From: Cymbidium sinense
Lineage: Eukaryota > Streptophyta > Magnoliopsida > Asparagales > Orchidaceae
Reading direction: 5' to 3'
DNA length: 64,000 nt
Assembly (NCBI GenBank): GCA_021442155.1
Contig: CM038232.1
Location: 62,093,436 to 62,157,435, forward strand
In this document: in pieces, positions 23,801-35,281 of the stretch
Position numbering within the stretch: the first letter of the stretch is position 1
Layout: each line of letters starts with the position of its first letter
Translations under genes and position numbers: made by a program
Notes under the pieces: generated by a model
The model's database searches: none
The model's input: the letters and a program-made list of their open reading frames with translations, nothing else
What the model was told of the DNA's origin: nothing

Positions 23801-25640
23801 GAGTGTAGAATCAGGACCTTCACGACCTAGCTTGGGGTCCGAATTTAATCATAAATACATGGCATATTTACAATGTCAATAGTTATAAATTTTACATAAG
23901 TTCTTGGTTTTAATGAAAGAAAACATATAACTTTGATGTTTATATTCGAGGAAACACATACTTAGATGATGAGATTGACTATTATGGAGTTCTTCAAGAA
24001 GTTATCTAGGTACAGTATCTTGGAGTAAATGAGAGGAGCATCGTTCTAATTAATTGTGATTGGTTTGATCATGTGTGTAATTGAGGGATAAGAAAGCATA
24101 AGTCATATAGAATCATTGAAGTGAAGTTTTTACGAAAATATGCTAAGTACGATCCATTTATCATTGGACATCAACCAACACAAGTGTATTACCTATGATA
24201 CCTATGAAGAATAAGATAGAAAATTGAATGGGTTGTGGTTATTTAAATCCAACCCACGTGCCTACCATTCTCTAGACTCTATAGATATTGCTCCATTATA
24301 CCCCTATCAGCCACCCACAAATTTCATAGATCCTAGATTTCTGTAGACACATCCTAATTAGCCTGGTACTTTTATGCCCACTGAGCCGTCAATGACACAC
24401 ATTTTTATTAAGCTGGAGGGCGACAAGTAAGCATTTTATTACAATTATACTTTTGACATATTATGTTTATAATATAAATTACAAATTTCAGGTTCAATCC
24501 ATCTAGGGAAGCTATTCATAAATCAGAGACATTATAATGAACAAGTACGATGCTCCATATGTGTCATAGAAGAAGGTCCCAATTGAGATTCAGGGCATGT
24601 GGTCTAGAGAGTTTGAGGTATTATTTAAACTACTTATAAATATTTTAATGCATTAGTTAATCTTGAAGCATTACTCATTATCATTAGTTTGTTTGATTTT
24701 ATAGAAAGATTTTAATTGATTGTCGGAGCACACCCAGAATATCAGACAGAACTTTGAGTCTAAAGCGTCTACTCGCCTACTTGATATGTTCATGGACAAA
24801 CGTAAGTCTGAGTGAAGACCTATATGGATTGGAGAGGATGTGTTGGCTAACCTCTACAAAGTATGAGCCTCCCCAAAGTATGTTCACAAGCAGGAGAAGG
24901 CAAAATAGAATCAAGCTTCTAATTATTGGGCATGGGCACCTCTTTGCACACTAGAGGTTCAGTACCTCACACTGAGTACCGACAGAGGATGGTAAGTTAT
25001 TTGTCAGTTTTATTAATTGATCCTATTCTTATGGCTAATGAATTTCAATTTTGATGTTTATAGGCTAAAGTTCTTGGCTGAGAGCCCACTACTACCAAAT
25101 ATCATAGTATAACACATCAACATCAGATTGACCAACTGTAGGTTAATGTTCGTTCATAGAGAGCATACGTAAGTTAATATTTTTTTTTTGAAATATAGTT
25201 GAGTTTATAATCTGTTATGGTTAACTAGCATTCTAGTTACTTATAAGATGACTACATGTGGTTGAAGTAAGTTAGTAGTCATGGCTATATTGGTGCACGC
25301 AGTTCCAGTGAGCAGACTAAGCAGTTGAAATATGATCTATGAAAGGAGGTTGTTAGGGGAAGATGAAGGGATGGATTTATGGCCTGAACTCTCGAGGAGT
25401 AGCATATAATGCATGTCACTCCTTCCTAGGGTTGAGCAGTTAGTCGATTGATAATATTGTTCAGAAGCGGGTTGCTGCGATGTCCAAGAAGATGGAAGCC
25501 AGGATGACTGCACAGATGGAGGCCCGGATAGTGATATGGAGATGAGAATAAAAAAGATGTGCAGGGGTAGTCGTAAGGGGAAGGAGCCAGTAGTAGAGAC
25601 GGATCAGGAAGGGGATGAGGAGACTGATGAGGAGTAGGCT
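20894..25640 (+). pseudogene. CACTA transposase, degenerate
   Basis: Read across stops and frameshifts, the domains of plant En/Spm-type transposases appear in order. Near 20894-21076 is the transposase-associated domain, with SWMYNRL, GRKNLTDEFLSGV and IYEEKFRC. Near 21240-21420 is YDLLKAAQRPLCEGC. Near 21440-22330 is the tnp2 (Transposase_21) region, with SKLGL, HNHKVKIDVYLQPLVNELK, LTCPYCM and VDHPFRK. Near 22890-23165 is the DUF4218-like part (LIDLSLFFKKL, CKLKKIFPT, MYPFKRYL). Near 23990-24200 is the DUF4216-like part (YLGVNERSIVLINCDWFDH). Near 24700-25000 is the Transposase_24-like part (LDMFMDKRKSE, RGSVPHTEYRQRM). Some gaps may be old introns, but many stops are real. The protein would cut and join the CACTA ends in the nucleus; this copy is inactive. 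Confidence 0.9.
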
Positions 25641-25889
25641 TCATGTTTATTCTATTTGCATATGAAAATAGTTTGTTCATATTTTATATTTAAGACTTTC
25701 ATTTAAATATTTTGAAACTGATTGTTCATTATTTTGGTTTTTGTAAATACTGAAGCTTATGAATAAATGCTTGAGATTAGTTGTTTGGTAGTCATATGTT
25801 GATGTTGAGTGTATTATTGTGATTGTTTGTTTGTAAATCTTTTGTATGTGTACAAAATTAGAGCTTTAGTAAAGCACTATTTTATTTAT

Positions 25890-26348
25890 TATTATCTTTT
25901 TGGAATAGGTTTCCAGTGGACTGTAGATGAATTTCTATCAGAAACCTTGATGCGAGGCTTCAACAAACAAACATCCACTGGAAAATTTATGACTAGACAC
26001 TTTCTGACAGTTTTTCGACGGATTAACTTTGTCGAACATTTTCGGTGGTCGAATCCACTGAGCATGAACACTAAAAATAAACATTGGGAAATTTTTTGGC
26101 AATTTTCTAATCCATCAATAATTTTCAGCTGGCATGTCCGTCGGTTCTTCCTGATAATGTTTCCGGAGGATAGGTTGCCATAATTCCGATGGTAAACCTT
26201 TTTTGTCAAATTTTCAATCCATCGAAAACCATTTCCAACTAGGGTTTTACGTGCTAACTTATATCTGTTGGAAACGATTATTATCAATGGATTACTTGTT
26301 GATTACCGATGCGTTGGTTCACTGGGAATAAACAATATTCTTGTAGTG
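25890..26348. repeat. CACTA 3' subterminal and terminal repeats
   Basis: Dense degenerate copies of TTTCCAGTGGA, TTTCGACGGAT, CCATCGAAA and TTCCGATGG in both orientations, ending in the terminal inverted repeat. The overlapping ORFs on both strands here (124 and 131 codons) come from this repeat structure and are not genes. Confidence 0.7.
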
Positions 26349-29300
26349 AATGATTTACTTAATGATCTATTTGAAGATTATTTTAATATATCTTATTTAC
26401 ATAATTAGCTTAATTTAACTCAATCAAATGGTTGGTTAATCTAATTAAAGTTTAATTATTTATACTTCAAGAAAGTGAACTTATATAATTAAGATTTTGA
26501 TTAGTCTCATTTCAAACAAGATGATTTAATGGTGAACCTAGTTAAAGTTTAGTTATGTTCTTTTCAAGGGTTTAATTGATTTTTGATTAAGTATAGGTAA
26601 CCAATTCAAATAGGGTTCAATGATTAGTTAAAATATGTTTCATTGATTATTTTTTTAGCTTGAATAGCAAAATTAATAATTGTTCAATGCTTAATTAAGT
26701 TCGCTTAGTTGCATGATTACTTTAGTTGAGATTTGATAAATGATTGTTGAATATTCTTAGTTAAATTTTTAATTTATTTAAAGCTTGGTTGATTATGTTG
26801 CATGGTCGATTTGATTGTAGTTTTACCCAAAGTTATTTGAATTTATTACAACTGATTTGATTAAAGTATGATGAATAATCAATTTGATGCTCATGATTAA
26901 TTTGATTTAGTTGATGTAGTGAACTTTAATTAATAATTATCTTAAGTTATCTTATCTAAATTTATTTATTTATATTGAATTAAGTTTAAGATTATTTAAG
27001 TTCAATATGATTAATTTAATTGTGTGATTAACTTAATTAAGGATCTAATTAAATTAATTATAGATTAATCAATATTTTAATCAACTATGCTTATTTTGAT
27101 TAAAGTTGATAATGAATTTTATTTAATTTTTATTAAGCTATATTTAAGGATTAGTTTTGATATGACTTAGTTCAATTAAATCATGAGTTAATTTAATTTG
27201 GAGTTTCATCATTAACTTGAGGAATTTGATTGAGTTAATTATCGATTAATCAATGATTTAGCTAACCATGGTTTTTTTATTAAAGTTGATAATACATTTA
27301 ATTAAGTTTTTAATTTAAGTTAAACTTGATTTAAGGATTATTTTGGTATAACTTGTTTAATTTAATTTGGTTTGATTAAATGATTGATTAATTTGTTTTG
27401 AAATTTCATTATCAAATTGATTAAGGGGATCTTAACTAGAAGTTAATAGGTTAATTATATTTAATTTGATAAAATAGTCAATTCAATTATCATTAGATTA
27501 GTAATTAATCAAACCTTTGCTTTATTAGATGACTTATTTGGTTCAAAGTTCAATTAAGGATCATGTTTAAGTTATCTAATTAATTTAATTTTATTAAATG
27601 ACTTATTTGATTAAGAGCTTAATTAAGGATTTTGATTAATTTTATCTAAATAAATAATTTAATTAACATTAGGTCCAAGATTAATTAATTATTATTTTTA
27701 TCAAATAATTTATTTGATTAAGAGCTTAATTGACAAACTTGATTTGGTCAATTAAATCAAACTTAATTAACTTAATTATTAGCTACCTGGATTAAAGATT
27801 AATTGATATCTGGTTAAGTTAATTATGATTAAGTTAATTTAATATCTCATTCAACAAAGATTGATTTAATAATTAATTGAGCATTAACTTAATTAACCTA
27901 GCCAAATGATAGAATTTAATTTGATAATATAACTATATCAAAATCTCTTAATTAAGTGTTAAATTTAATTAAGAATGATCAAATAATTTCTTTAATCAAT
28001 GATCAAATATTTAATTAAATCAATCTTAATTGGTTTGATCAAGTTTTATTACACATTGGTTATCATTGATCTTGATTAAATCTATTAGGGTTTGATTTGA
28101 TTTATTACATTTGAGATGATTTGAATTACTTAATTAGCTTTATATGGAATAAACTTGATTTGATGTAACTAGTTCAATTAATGTTTCAATTAATGATTGA
28201 TATTTTAAATTAGTTTAACTAAGTTTAATTTAAAGCTTAATTGATCGATTAAATTAGGTTTAAGTTCGTTTGATTCAACTTACAGCTTGGTTAATGGGAA
28301 TTCAAGTATTATTTTATCTATGATTTTGGTTTGATATTTATTGAAATGTAGCTTTGATAAATTTAATTGATGTTTGTCATAATGATTTCCTAAACCTAAT
28401 TAAGTGATTTTAGGTTTGCCAAGTTCCAAAGGGTTATAATATTTTCTTAAAGCTCTCTGATGTTGATTAAAATGTTTTAAACTACTTCAATGATTTTCTA
28501 TGATTTTCATAATTTTTAATTATTTATTTTTTAAAATAAGCCATTTGAGCTTCAAAATTTAATATATCTCAATCCAACCATCATTTTATCTTGAAATTTT
28601 TATTGTAGCTAGATATTAGCCTCACTTTCATTCTTTAAAAATTTAAGATCAATTTGATTAATATTTTTAAGATAAATTAAGAAATTTTGATTTTCATTCA
28701 AATCTAAATTAAGCACAAAATACTCAATGAAAAGTGGGGCTTTCATATTCATTGGATTTCTCTCAAAAAAATGAATCCAACAAGTCCTTTTTTATAATTT
28801 TTTATTAGTATTTTATTTTTTATGATTTTTTGAAATTTCAAATAATTTTAAGCATTTTTAAAATGCATAAATTTCCAGAATTTTCTATTTACATGCTTTA
28901 AGCGTGCCAGCCGTGGATTGTCTAGACGACTCTATTGTGGCCTCTTGAGCGAGAAAATGTGGATATGATCCGGTTTAGATCAATCCATGTGATCTAAGTG
29001 CAGAAATCTAATATCCCTAACATTATAATATCAGTCGTCCGTCCTAATTAATGGGGGATTAAATGGTTGTCGGATTGTCCTCCCCATGGACGATGAACCA
29101 GAGCCGGCGAACGGGCTGTCTGTCGCCATAAGCCCATTTGGGCATGATTTTTCAATGAATCTTGCCGAAAAATGCCTTCTATCACACTAGGGTCATTCAA
29201 AATAGAAAGTGCAGAAGTTATTTAATGAATATTCTTAAAATCGACCTCCCATTTCTACAAAATAGAAGATCTACCGATTTGCTAAGATTTGATAGAATTA

Positions 29301-30766
29301 CCTCACCCGAACCATCGTCGAGTGAGATTTTTATTTCTAAAAGCTTCCCTATGCCAAGATGAAGCTTCAAGTAAAGTTTCCTCCCTTGCCTCCTCGTACA
29401 TTGCCCTATAGACCAAAGGGCTCGGCCATTTGCTGGAGTTTGATCAAAATATGGGTTTTAGAGGTTGGGAGAGCTGGGGAATGGCTCGGTTTGATTGCTT
29501 TTGTTGTGAAGAAGGTTAAGAAAATGTGGACCTAAAATGGTTTGGATAAGCAGATTTATAGATTGGTCGAACCCCCTCCCTATTGGTGGAGCTTGGAGGT
29601 GGCCGGTCATGAGGATTTGTAGCTTGCAAATGGCTGTGGGAAGTGGTCACTTGACTGAGGATTATCCTTAGATCAAGCAAGTGGAAGGATGGAGACAAAG
29701 TTTGTGAGGATTGATAACTTCGTCCTCTTTTGTAAAAAATTTATTTCCCTGTTTACAAGTTTAAAATGAGGTTTAAGCTTGCTAAAGCCCAATTTGGGCT
29801 TTTATGGTCTTAATTTTGACTTTGGGTCAACATGAGTTGACCCAATTGATTTGGGTTGGATTTAGTTATTTGTGTTAGCTCATTAGCTTGGATTTAAGGT
29901 ATTAATTATAGACAATAGGTCATTTCATTCTTATGGGTTTAACCAGCTTGATTTGATTTGGTTTCGAAATGATTTGAACCTATTTTGACTCATTTTAACC
30001 AAAGTGGATCAAATTGGGTTTACATGTCCCAATTGATCATGTTGGGCTTGGATTATACTTCATTTATATTTGAATAAAGATTTAAAGTGATTTTAGTCAA
30101 TTAATTTTATTTAATTTTGAGTTTGACCAAAGTTTGATCGAAGTTTGATGAAAATGATTTAAATTAATTTTTATGATTTAATTCACTAATTTAGGTTTAT
30201 ATTAGGCTTCAATCATATTTTATGGATTATTTGGAGTGATTTGAGTTAATTAATTTCATTTAATTTGGGTCAATTTTGGGTTTGACTAATTTTGACCAAA
30301 ATTAGGCTTATTGGGTTACGATGGGTTCATTTAGGTCAAATGATCAAATTGGTTAAATTAAATCTAAGAACTAGTTTAATTGTACTTATATATGAGTTTA
30401 AGATAATTTTAAATATTTAATTTGAGTTAATTTCAGTTTATTTTGAATTTAGCTCAATTAATTCCACTTGGGCTTACTTGACTAAGTAGCTCAATTAGCA
30501 ATTCTGAGCCTCAATTAAATTTAGTTTAGTTTTGTTTTGTGTTCAGATAAACTCATGTGATGGTTTTGAGCCCTTAGAGTGGCTCAATTTGACCAAACCT
30601 AATAGTTTGACTTTTGGATTTGAGTCACATTGGTAACCTTTAGTCTGAATGATCCGGTTGACCAATTTGAACCTCACCTAAATTTTTTTTGGGCGCATTT
30701 ATGTTTAAACATTGACTCTGTGCTTTTGGTTTATTTTACTTTTGTTGCGTGCTAGAAAACCAGTTA
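26349..30766 (-). mobile_element. LTR copy C, segment 2
   Basis: Continues segment 1 after the CACTA element. It is TTAATT-rich to about 28400, then follows the order of copy B: 28520-28810 matches 6236-6520 (for example GGATTTCTCTC with ATGAATCCAAC near 28757), 28900-29160 matches 6600-6960, and the TTGGGTCAA-type part runs from about 29750 to 30700. Two small ORFs (29162-29362 and 29516-29698) lie in it with no recognisable product. The Tat retrotransposon interrupts it at 30767. Confidence 0.6.
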
Positions 30767-31584
30767 TGGTAGAGTGAAAGTTTATGCCTTATCCTTGTTA
30801 TGAAATCCAGCACACACACAGGTATTTAAAGAGTGGACAAGAAAACTTCAGAATTTTAAAGTAGAAAACCTCAAAAAGAGGGAAAAATCACGGGGCCTAG
30901 CCCAATAAAAATCATCCACTATGTATCTGTTTTAGAGTACAAAATCTTCCCGATAATGGGATTACATAATTGTATATGAGAAAGGAACAACAGCTATGTA
31001 GCGACGGTCAGGTTGTAACAATTGCTAGTGGTAGTAGATGATGATGAACAGCAGGGAACAACGACTGATGATGAAGGTCGGCGATGGCTAACGGCGGCGA
31101 CGGCGACTGATGGCGGTGGCCGGTGGTGGTGGTTGATGACTGTTGAGTGGTGGCATGATTGTACTTGGAGGATCTTCAAGCTTTAGAGCTCTTTCCTCCC
31201 TCTTGTTTTGGCCCCCTTCATATGAGAAATGAGGGGCTATTTATAGATTGGAGAAGTGGCGTCTCTATAAATACATGCAAAACCCGTACCACTCCACTTC
31301 ATCGGATGGCTCAAAATGATCCCTTTGATCATTTGATGTATTTTAAATATTTGAATGATCAAATGAATTCAGAATTTTAAGATCTTGAGTTTGTTAGATC
31401 CAGCTCATCGAGACGCTCGATTTGACTATAAACACTCTATGTTTGAGGGCTATTTAGAGATTTAACTGATATGCCAAAGTTTCCAATGATATTTTAAGTG
31501 CTTGATCTCGACCAATTTCAACTTCGGATCAGTTTGCTTTAAACATCAAGATTCGCGCTTCAACTAGTAAAATTTTCAGTGTCA
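30767..31584 (-). mobile_element. 3' LTR of the Tat element
   Basis: On the minus strand it begins TGACACTGAAAATTTT and ends CACTCTACCA (TG...CA). It aligns with 40659-41480; over a stretch of about 400 bp I count roughly 5-6 percent differences. A minisatellite-like GGCGGCGACGGCGAC part lies near 31090. A candidate TATA stretch (CTATTTATAGA) is near 31238. Confidence 0.92.
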
Positions 31585-31591
31585 TATTAGT

Positions 31592-31606
31592 TGCCCCCCT
31601 ATTTTT
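31592..31606 (-). other. Polypurine tract
   Basis: Minus-strand AAAAATAGGGGGGCA lies just upstream of the 3' LTR start, where plus-strand DNA synthesis of an LTR retrotransposon is primed. The match to the usual A-rich then G-run shape is good. Confidence 0.75.
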
Positions 31607-31607
31607 G

Positions 31608-32062
31608 GATGACATCATCTCAATCATCCAAAAATATATATGACATATACTTGAAAATAGCAAATTCTTCAATGAAATTTGTAGTTCCATTAACCATACA
31701 TTTTGAGAGAATAGAACATCATGGGAGCACAAGATTATGATCGATGCAGCGCAGGCCACGAATGTGCGTGTATATGCGCAAGATTTTTACGGACCATTCT
31801 GGCACTTACGTCTGCAGACGCCGTGCGCAGGGCGTATGCTGGCGCCATCGCATCATGGCGCGCAGGCGCTACCATGGATGGTACATCGCACCATCGATGG
31901 TCGCGTGGCGCGCTGGTCGGGGCCACGGTGGTTGGTGCGCGACGGGTCACGTCACGGCCGGTGGCGCGCAGCCACACGTGCTACCGAAGACCACGGCCAC
32001 GCGCGAAAGCATGGGACGGTTTTGCGCTTTTAGTTTTGATGATTTTTTACTCTTTTTCCCCT
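31608..32062. other. GC-rich upstream region of the antisense ORF
   Basis: A local island of high GC (about 31740-32020) in a very AT-rich window, with many CG and GCGC words. Long frames are open on both strands at once, which is what GC-rich non-coding DNA does; I see no domain. Its place just before a TATA box suggests promoter DNA for the plus-strand ORF. Confidence 0.5.
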
Positions 32063-32063
32063 A

Positions 32064-32088
32064 CTAGGGGTCTATAAAAACCCCCCTA
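32064..32088 (+). promoter_or_regulatory. TATA box of the antisense ORF, inside a palindrome
   Basis: TCTATAAAAA at 32071-32080 is a near-consensus plant TATA box. It is enclosed by CTAGGGG on the left and CCCCCTAG on the right, forming an inverted repeat. Transcription on the plus strand would start about 30 bp downstream, before the 90-bp repeats. Confidence 0.65.
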
Positions 32089-32157
32089 GGGCCAAGAGAG
32101 AATGCACACTTCTTCAATGCTCTAGCATTTCTCTTTTTCTTGAGTGAAAGTCGTTCA

Positions 32158-32531
32158 GAGGTGATCAAGACCCGTAGTTCATATGGCAAGGCTCCAGTTT
32201 TTTCTTGAAAGAGGTGTCAACTGACCTCGTCGGACCGACCGGGTTTAGAGGCGATCAAGACCCGTAGTTTATACGGCAAGGCTCCAGTTTTCCCTTAAAA
32301 GAGGTGTCAACTGACCTCATCAGACCGACCGGGTTTGGAGGTGATCAAGACTCGCAGTTCATACAGTAAGGATCCAAGAAAGAGGTGTCAACTGACCTCG
32401 TCGGACCGACCAGGTTTGGAGGTGATCAAGACCCGTAGTTCATACGATAAGGCTCCAATTTTTCCTCGAAAGAGGTGTCAACTGACCTCGTCGGACCGAC
32501 CGGGTTTGGAGGTGATCAAGACCCGTAGTGA
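32158..32531 (+). repeat. 90-bp tandem repeats in the antisense leader
   Basis: Units beginning GAGGTGATCAAGACCCGTAG start at 32158, 32248, 32338, 32419 and 32509. Spacings are 90, 90, 81 and 90 bp; the third unit lacks 9 bp and the fifth is partial. All lengths are multiples of three, so one frame stays open for 100 codons (32335-32637), but other units carry stops. I read it as leader repeats, not a protein. Confidence 0.95.
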
Positions 32532-32776
32532 GAAATTGGATTTCTTCAAACTTCGATGGATGGTTCAATGGCTGATAATTGCCAAGATGGCGGGAAGAAT
32601 TAGGAGCCGTCATTTGAACGACTTAAAAAGTTGGTAATTTCAGAGCATCATTGGGGAGGAATAGTTTCTCTCTCTCCCCTTTTCTTTTGATCTCACATGT
32701 ATGCATGTCATTTTATCGATCATAGGTGTAGCCCAATAGCTGCGTGAGTCATAAAAGGGTATGTCCAAGTATTGGA

Positions 32777-32854
32777 GTGAGTAAGTAGCTTCACAAAATT
32801 TTCAGATTTTTGTCATTTCTCCCCTCTTTACTTATTCATTATATATTTTCACAG
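32777..32854 (+). other. Possible leader intron of the antisense ORF
   Basis: GTGAGT at 32777 and a pyrimidine-rich stretch ending TTTTCACAG at 32854 would define a 78-bp intron just before an ATG at 32859. That ATG frame reads MAKGKPIAWQL and stops, one base out of phase with the long frame, so a frameshift probably followed. Confidence 0.45.
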
Positions 32855-34586
32855 GGTGATGGCCAAAGGAAAACCCATAGCGTGGCAGCTATAGACGATA
32901 TACCATCCCTTATCACATCAGATAGTTTAATGGTATTCCGTAGGAAATTTCATTTCCCTAATGAGTTGATGGCTATTATTTCCAAGAGGTCTGATCGAGC
33001 TCGTTCACCTCCGTCGAGATACTTCACTATTTCTGAGATGATTCTTCATGCTAGACTGCGATTCCCTTTGGCTCCCGAGCTGATTGAGATCTTCAAAACA
33101 TGTGGTGTAGCTTTATCACAATTTTTATTTCAAGCTTTAGTGGTCATCGTCGGTTTGGCTGTCTTCTTCAGAGAGCATGGTGTTACTTTGAACATCAAAT
33201 ACTTGTGTCAAATGTGTAGATTCACATGTGATGCTCAAGGACGTGTTTCTTATCGGGCTATAAAGAATTGGATAGAATTTTTAGCACGGGATCCGTCTAA
33301 AAATTGGTCTAATGGATTCTTTTTTATGAAAAATGAGTGGGGCCTCCCTGAGAGATGGGGAAGATTGAATGACCTTCTAGATCTATTATTGATGGCAGAG
33401 AATGACATCCTAGCAACTCTTAATATTCCTGATGTAGGAAGCTTGCAACATGAGTTGCATCACATTGGCAAATATATAATTGAAGATATGATGTTCAAGG
33501 TTGGCCTTTCCATCCAGGAAGGAAGATCTCATGCTCTTCTACTGAAGAGGTCAAGTAATGGTGATGAAAGGTCTCCTCATACTCATAGGGTTCTCTCAAG
33601 AAGCCCGTTACGGAATCACGGTGGTAGCAATGCTTCATCTTTATAAAAAAAGAAGACATGTGCTGGAGTGCCTATGTCAGATACCTGCGAAGAAGATGTT
33701 TGCCCCCAGTTGGCCTTTAAGAATTTAGTTATTTCAACTCATGATGAGGGAGTTCATTTCTCAAAGCCACACATTCCTGAAGAGGTGTTTAATCACATAT
33801 GCACTGGACGTCAACGAGCAGATGAATTGGTACGTTGTCTTCTCCTCCTTCTTTTCTTCTTTTCCTTTGTGTAATATTTGTGATGGTTTTTTTTATAGGT
33901 AACTCAAATATTATGGCAAATGGCTTGTTTGGATTCCGCTTTAGATGAGTGAAATACTAAATTTGTGAAGGTAAAATATCTGCAAGGCGAGTATGACCGA
34001 AAGATGGTATTAAGGCCAAAGAAGTTCTTTGACGATCACCAACGGCGAATCAGCTAGCAACACGTCGACTTCTCTTTCTCTCCAGTGTCAGGAGGTGGAG
34101 CGCACTCATGATGAGTTGATTGAGATGAGGATAGAGACTCATCAGAAAGAGAAAAGACTCAAGGCACTTGCAATGGAGAAGAGATCTCTCAAATTGGAGA
34201 AGAAAGCATTACAGCCTCGTCTTTCTGAGAAGGAGCATATAATGTCAGAAGAGGAAGCAAATGAAATCTCCTTGAAGGCAGTGGAAGACTTTAAGAGCTC
34301 TCTAGCTTATCGTGGTATAATCAAAGACCATGTTCAGGAAGCTCGTAATCATATTCTTGATGTTGAAGTGAAGGACTTGGAGCACCGATGTTTAGAGGAG
34401 GGTTTCATCCGAGGGTTCCTAAAAGGAATTCGCTTAGTGCATCGCAAGACTAGAGCTAATGTTGAGGATCTATCTCCCAGCCAAGTGTCTGAAGACTCTT
34501 TGTCAAATTCAGGAGATGAAGGAGTTGAGAGTGAGCCCAAGGGAGCATCTCCTAGTGGTGAGGAGGAGGTTGATATCACCAACTGA
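32855..34586 (+). pseudogene. Antisense ORF of the Tat element (putative gypsy-type transposase domain family)
   Basis: The plus-strand frame open from 32810 to 33643 carries the conserved block of the family annotated as putative gypsy-type transposase (PF04195-like). It has LITSDSLMVFRRKFHFP, a PPSRYFTISEMI stretch, RFPLAPELIEIF, VALSQFLFQAL, FREHGVTLNI and WIEFLARDPSKNW. A single stop (33644-33646) separates it from a further in-frame stretch that ends at a GT donor (33830). After a 69-bp intron the frame continues to another stop (33950). A charged coiled-coil-like tail rich in Glu/Lys (about 34080-34586, ending in an acidic Ser/Glu/Asp part) is in another frame. It runs opposite to gag-pol. 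Its function is unknown; the transposase label is historical. Stops and a frameshift make this copy broken. Confidence 0.8.
33830..33898 (+). other. 69-bp intron in the antisense ORF
   Basis: GTACGT donor, then a strongly pyrimidine-rich stretch and TTTTTTATAG acceptor. The boundaries fall between codons (phase 0), and the frame continues after the acceptor with V-T-Q-I-L-W-Q-M-A. This supports a spliced plus-strand transcript. Confidence 0.65.
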
Positions 34587-34760
34587 TATGATGTAGCATA
34601 ACTTGAGATGCATTTTTTTCTATGTATTATTATTAGTGTGTATCAGAATCTTGATTCTTTCTTATATCATCATGTTAATGCTGTCAAATTTTTTTTATAG
34701 ATGATATGCTCTTATTTTGCTTTTATATATCTGGGATAATTGGTCAGAATATTATTCAAC

Positions 34761-35100
34761 GATGCTAACTTGTACGGATGAGGTTGAATTGAATCCACTG
34801 AGGATTATTGATCTATCTGAGGTTGTTTGTCAAAGAGTTACTTGATGACATTAACCTGTATGGAAGAGGTCGTGTGATGTCCACCAAGGATCTTTTGACC
34901 TATCCTAGGTATCAGCCAAAGTGTTAAATGATGTTAACCTGTATGGAAGATGTCATAGAATGTCCACCAAGGACCTTTTGACTTATCCTAGGTATTAGCC
35001 AAAGTGTTACTTGACTTCTTACATGTATGGAAGAGGTCCGATCAAGTCCCATTGGGATTGATTATGCCCTGATTGAGATATAACGTGAGTTGCATATTTC
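34761..35100. repeat. About four 83-86-bp degenerate tandem repeats
   Basis: Units start near 34761, 34844, 34930 and 35013 with GATG-TTAACCTGTATGGAAG and contain GTCCACCAAGGA and TATCCTAGGTAT-AGCCAAAG. The middle two are closest to each other. They lie between the ends of the antisense ORF and pol, which converge here. Confidence 0.8.
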
Positions 35101-35230
35101 TCAAGTGGGAGGATTAAATAAAGAAGAAATAAGCTTGTAAGAAAAAAGCTATAAATTCATTACTCTGATAAGTTCGGTAATACAATCATAAGATGATTTT
35201 AATACGGATATGAGTTTCAAAAGGAAATGA

Positions 35231-35281
35231 TGACAACAACAACAAGTCTTTATCCCATTAAGTGGGGTCGGCTACATGAAG
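35231..35281 (-). mobile_element. 51-bp LINE (RTE) or Au-SINE 3' tail insertion
   Basis: On the minus strand it reads ATGTAGCCGACCCCACTTAA, then TGGGATAAAGACTTG and a (TTG)n end. This is the 3' tail shared by plant RTE LINEs and Au-type SINEs. A perfect 9-bp target duplication AGGAAATGA flanks it (35222-35230 and 35282-35290). It is therefore a strongly 5'-truncated insertion that entered the Tat element after that element arrived. Confidence 0.8.

Larger units (their letters stand above)
20013..26348 (+). mobile_element. CACTA (EnSpm/CMC) DNA transposon, 6.3 kb
   Basis: The left end is CACTACAAAAATACTG and the right end, reverse-complemented, is CACTACAAGAATATTG, the classical CACTA terminal inverted repeats. 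A 3-bp duplication AAT flanks both ends (20010-20012 and 26349-26351), as expected for this superfamily. Removing the element joins two stretches of TTAATT-rich sequence, so the insertion went into LTR copy C. Inside are a decayed transposase on the plus strand and subterminal repeats at both ends. The imperfect termini and stop-ridden transposase suggest it cannot move by itself. Confidence 0.93.

Noticed and set aside
25809..26287. 124- and 131-codon ORFs on opposite strands
   Set aside because: They overlay the subterminal repeats of the CACTA element and arise from its inverted motifs.
31721..32077. Several long overlapping ORFs on both strands (up to 118 codons)
   Set aside because: The part is locally GC-rich, so stops are rare in all frames. 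No frame shows a domain, and the place fits promoter DNA of the antisense ORF.
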